Shown here piece after piece: positions 62,346-64,000 of a stretch of DNA of 64,000 nucleotides. The stretch comes from Myxococcota bacterium (lineage in GTDB: Bacteria > Myxococcota_A > UBA9160 > SMWR01): contig JAKVBI010000004.1 of the NCBI GenBank assembly GCA_022447545.1, forward strand, positions 1 to 64,000, in the 5' to 3' direction. Each line of letters opens with the position of its first letter. Position 1 is the first letter of the stretch. Below the pieces are notes generated by a model. It saw only the letters and a list, made by a program, of their open reading frames with translations, had not been told where the DNA came from and searched no databases. Position numbers and translations under genes: made by a program.

Positions 62346-64000
62346 TCAGTCCGTCACTTCGCCGGCCGGTCCCACGGCCTCCGGGGTCGCGGCTCCCACG
62401 AGGCGGTTCAGTTCGGGACTGGAGACGCACTGCATGCCATAGACCACGAGGTGCACGCGTCCCTCATCGTCGCTGAAGAACACATCGCCCTGCACGAGGT
62501 GGGGCTCGCTCGCGATGTCGCGCTCGAAGGTCAGGACGAGCCTCTCGGGTCTTTCGCTGCTGAAACGCACAACCCGATCAAAACCCGCGGGGAGCGCGAC
62601 TTCATCTCGATACAGGCGGGCCCATAGGATTGCCACCTGCGCGGCGGCGTCGACAGCACCGGGATCGAAGAGCCAGGCGTCCGCTCCCCCGCCGGTGCTC
62701 GGCAGCCACTTGGCCGGCGCCGTCCGCTGTACCCCCACCTGCGCGCCCCCGTCCGCAAAACCGTCGATCGCGACGATGACCTGGAAGAGCGGCCCGTGGA
62801 AAAGCATCTCTTCGTAGGCGCGCGCCGGTGACAGCCCCTGAGTACCCTGAAAGAGCCGACTGCCTCCCGAAATCTCGGGTAACTGGTGACCCAGGCGCGC
62901 GATTGCACGGTAGTGGAAGCGCGGCCGGCCGCTCGGACCGTCCGGCTGTGACTGCAACCGAGCCTTCACCTCAATGCCATCGGGAGCGGATCCGACGACA
63001 GGATCGAGCACCAACGCGAGTCGCTGCGGGAGTTCTCCGCACTCGATTCCCTTCAACAAACGAAAGTCGGAGAGTTCCACGAGTGTCCAGTCGGGCCAGA
63101 GAGAAGCGATCCCCTGGGCGATCAGTTCGAGCGCTACGGCAGCCGGAAGAATCGGCTTTCCGTCCATCTGGTGATCGCGCAGATACGCATGCGCCTCATC
63201 GATCTCGAAGTGGATCGTGCGGCCCTGTCCGCGCGTGCTCTCGACACGGACCTCGCCGAGCAACGGCAACAAACTGGAGGCCTTCTCTTGCGCTCCAACA
63301 GCAGGCTCGAATTCTCCAGCCTGAGCCTCACGCTCCTCCCAGGGGCCGGCGCCCAAGACAATCTCGACCGTCGGATCTTCGGACTCGCGAAGTTCGCCTG
63401 CAAAAAGTGCTCGACCGACGTCAGGCTCGACCCGTTCGACACCCATGGCGGCAAACTTGGCCTCGACCTCCGGACTCACCATTCCTGCGCCAAAACTCGT
63501 GGCCGCCCAAGGACCCCAACAGAGCGAGCGAACGCGCACCCGCTCCGACCAGCAACTCCGAAGCTGGCAGCAAAGCCGGTTCATCAACTCATTGGCGGTC
63601 GCGTAATCGCTCTGACCGCTGTTTCCGAAGCGCCCGGCCACCGAGCTAAAGACCGTGAAGAAGCGCAGTGACTGTGACGGCACGAGTTTCTGGAGCAACA
63701 GCAGGCCGACGACCTTGGTCTCCACGACGCGCGACCAACTCTCGGGGGTCTTGTCCTCGAGCAGCTTATCGTCGATCACACCCGCGCCGTGCACGACACC
63801 CTCGATGTGCCCATGGTCGCGCATCACTGCGTCTACCAGAGAACGCATCGCGCCCTCGTCGCATACATCTGCCGCGTGGTACTCCACCACAGCACCGCGC
63901 TCACGCAGATCCGCGATATTGGCCAGCAACTCGCGTGCGCGGAGGACCGTGTCCACCTCTCGCTGCATGCGTGCGGGCGACCAGTCGAGCACCCCGGAAC
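62346..64000 (-). CDS. Polyketide/fatty-acid synthase, KR-DH C-terminal part (5' end outside window)
   Basis: At least 550 residues, cut by the window edge. Ketoreductase: VVHGAGVIDDKLLEDKTPES, then VFSSVAGRFGNSGQSDYATAN with catalytic Ser and Tyr. Dehydratase double hotdog: LRDHQMDGKPILPAAVALEL with the active His, and FDPGAVDAAAQVA with the partner Asp. This is the end of a PfaA-like module (KS-AT-ACP-KR-DH), so the missing part probably carries KS, AT and carrier domains. The next gene begins three bases after its stop. Confidence 0.87.
   Translation of the reverse strand, partial: SGVLDWSPARMQREVDTVLRARELLANIADLRERGAVVEYHAADVCDEGAMRSLVDAVMRDHGHIEGVVHGAGVIDDKLLEDKTPESWSRVVETKVVGLLLLQKLVPSQSLRFFTVFSSVAGRFGNSGQSDYATANELMNRLCCQLRSCWSERVRVRSLCWGPWAATSFGAGMVSPEVEAKFAAMGVERVEPDVGRALFAGELRESEDPTVEIVLGAGPWEEREAQAGEFEPAVGAQEKASSLLPLLGEVRVESTRGQGRTIHFEIDEAHAYLRDHQMDGKPILPAAVALELIAQGIASLWPDWTLVELSDFRLLKGIECGELPQRLALVLDPVVGSAPDGIEVKARLQSQPDGPSGRPRFHYRAIARLGHQLPEISGGSRLFQGTQGLSPARAYEEMLFHGPLFQVIVAIDGFADGGAQVGVQRTAPAKWLPSTGGGADAWLFDPGAVDAAAQVAILWARLYRDEVALPAGFDRVVRFSSERPERLVLTFERDIASEPHLVQGDVFFSDDEGRVHLVVYGMQCVSSPELNRLVGAATPEAVGPAGEVTD

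Overview
The window is a high-GC, gene-dense stretch of a Gram-negative bacterial chromosome (TonB receptor, DUF481 and DUF5916 outer-membrane proteins, a Bax-like glucosaminidase, lipoprotein signals, a PEP-CTERM protein). The mix of fused acyl-CoA dehydrogenase, amidohydrolases, P450s, DUF35/thiolase pairs, selenoproteins and a Pfa-like lipid synthase fits an uncultured deltaproteobacterial-type lineage (Myxococcota, Binatota or similar), probably aquatic. That placement is inference. I saw no rRNA, tRNA, CRISPR array, insertion sequence or phage gene.

Region 1 (1-12.5 kb): scattered catabolic and redox enzymes (AlkP-type phosphodiesterase, amidohydrolase, a FadE34-like double acyl-CoA dehydrogenase, nitroreductase, metallophosphoesterase, SDR, P450, flavin monooxygenase) and a DUF481 porin-like protein. 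Region 2 (12.6-14.7 kb): a three-gene unit whose second gene is a UGSC-type selenoprotein, read through an in-frame UGA followed by a SECIS hairpin with loop GGUCU. Region 3 (14.7-29.4 kb): oxidoreductases, a membrane sulfatase, a heme-oxygenase-like diiron protein, DUF5916, small ABM and SnoaL proteins, a tyrosine phosphatase, DUF1214, a second selenoprotein (Bcp peroxiredoxin with Sec at the peroxidatic position), an LLM oxidoreductase, a double SnoaL protein and a PEP-CTERM protein. Region 4 (29.9-34.2 kb): P450, DUF35, thiolase-like protein and amidohydrolase, reminiscent of steroid side-chain catabolism. Region 5 (34.2-41.6 kb): a light-response block with a B12-binding LitR/CarH-type regulator divergent from a DUF2867 SDR, a photolyase and a DUF523/DUF1722 protein. 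Region 6 (41.6-46.8 kb): TonB receptor, D-aminoacylase and a TauE/SafE permease.

Region 7 (46.9-64 kb) is the most distinctive. On the minus strand a nearly gapless set encodes a KR-DH polyketide/fatty-acid synthase (its front lies outside the window), a KS-AT-DH-phosphopantetheinyl transferase protein, a free acyl carrier protein, an AlkP-type phosphodiesterase, an alpha/beta hydrolase with an extra C-terminal module, a large protein of unknown function and, after a short gap, a PqqD-like/dead-M50/HlyD fusion. Facing it on the plus strand are an AlkP-fold hydrolase, a sulfotransferase, a coiled-coil protein and an esterase. Together they look like a system that makes, modifies and exports an unusual, perhaps sulfated, lipid or polyketide. 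The product is unknown.
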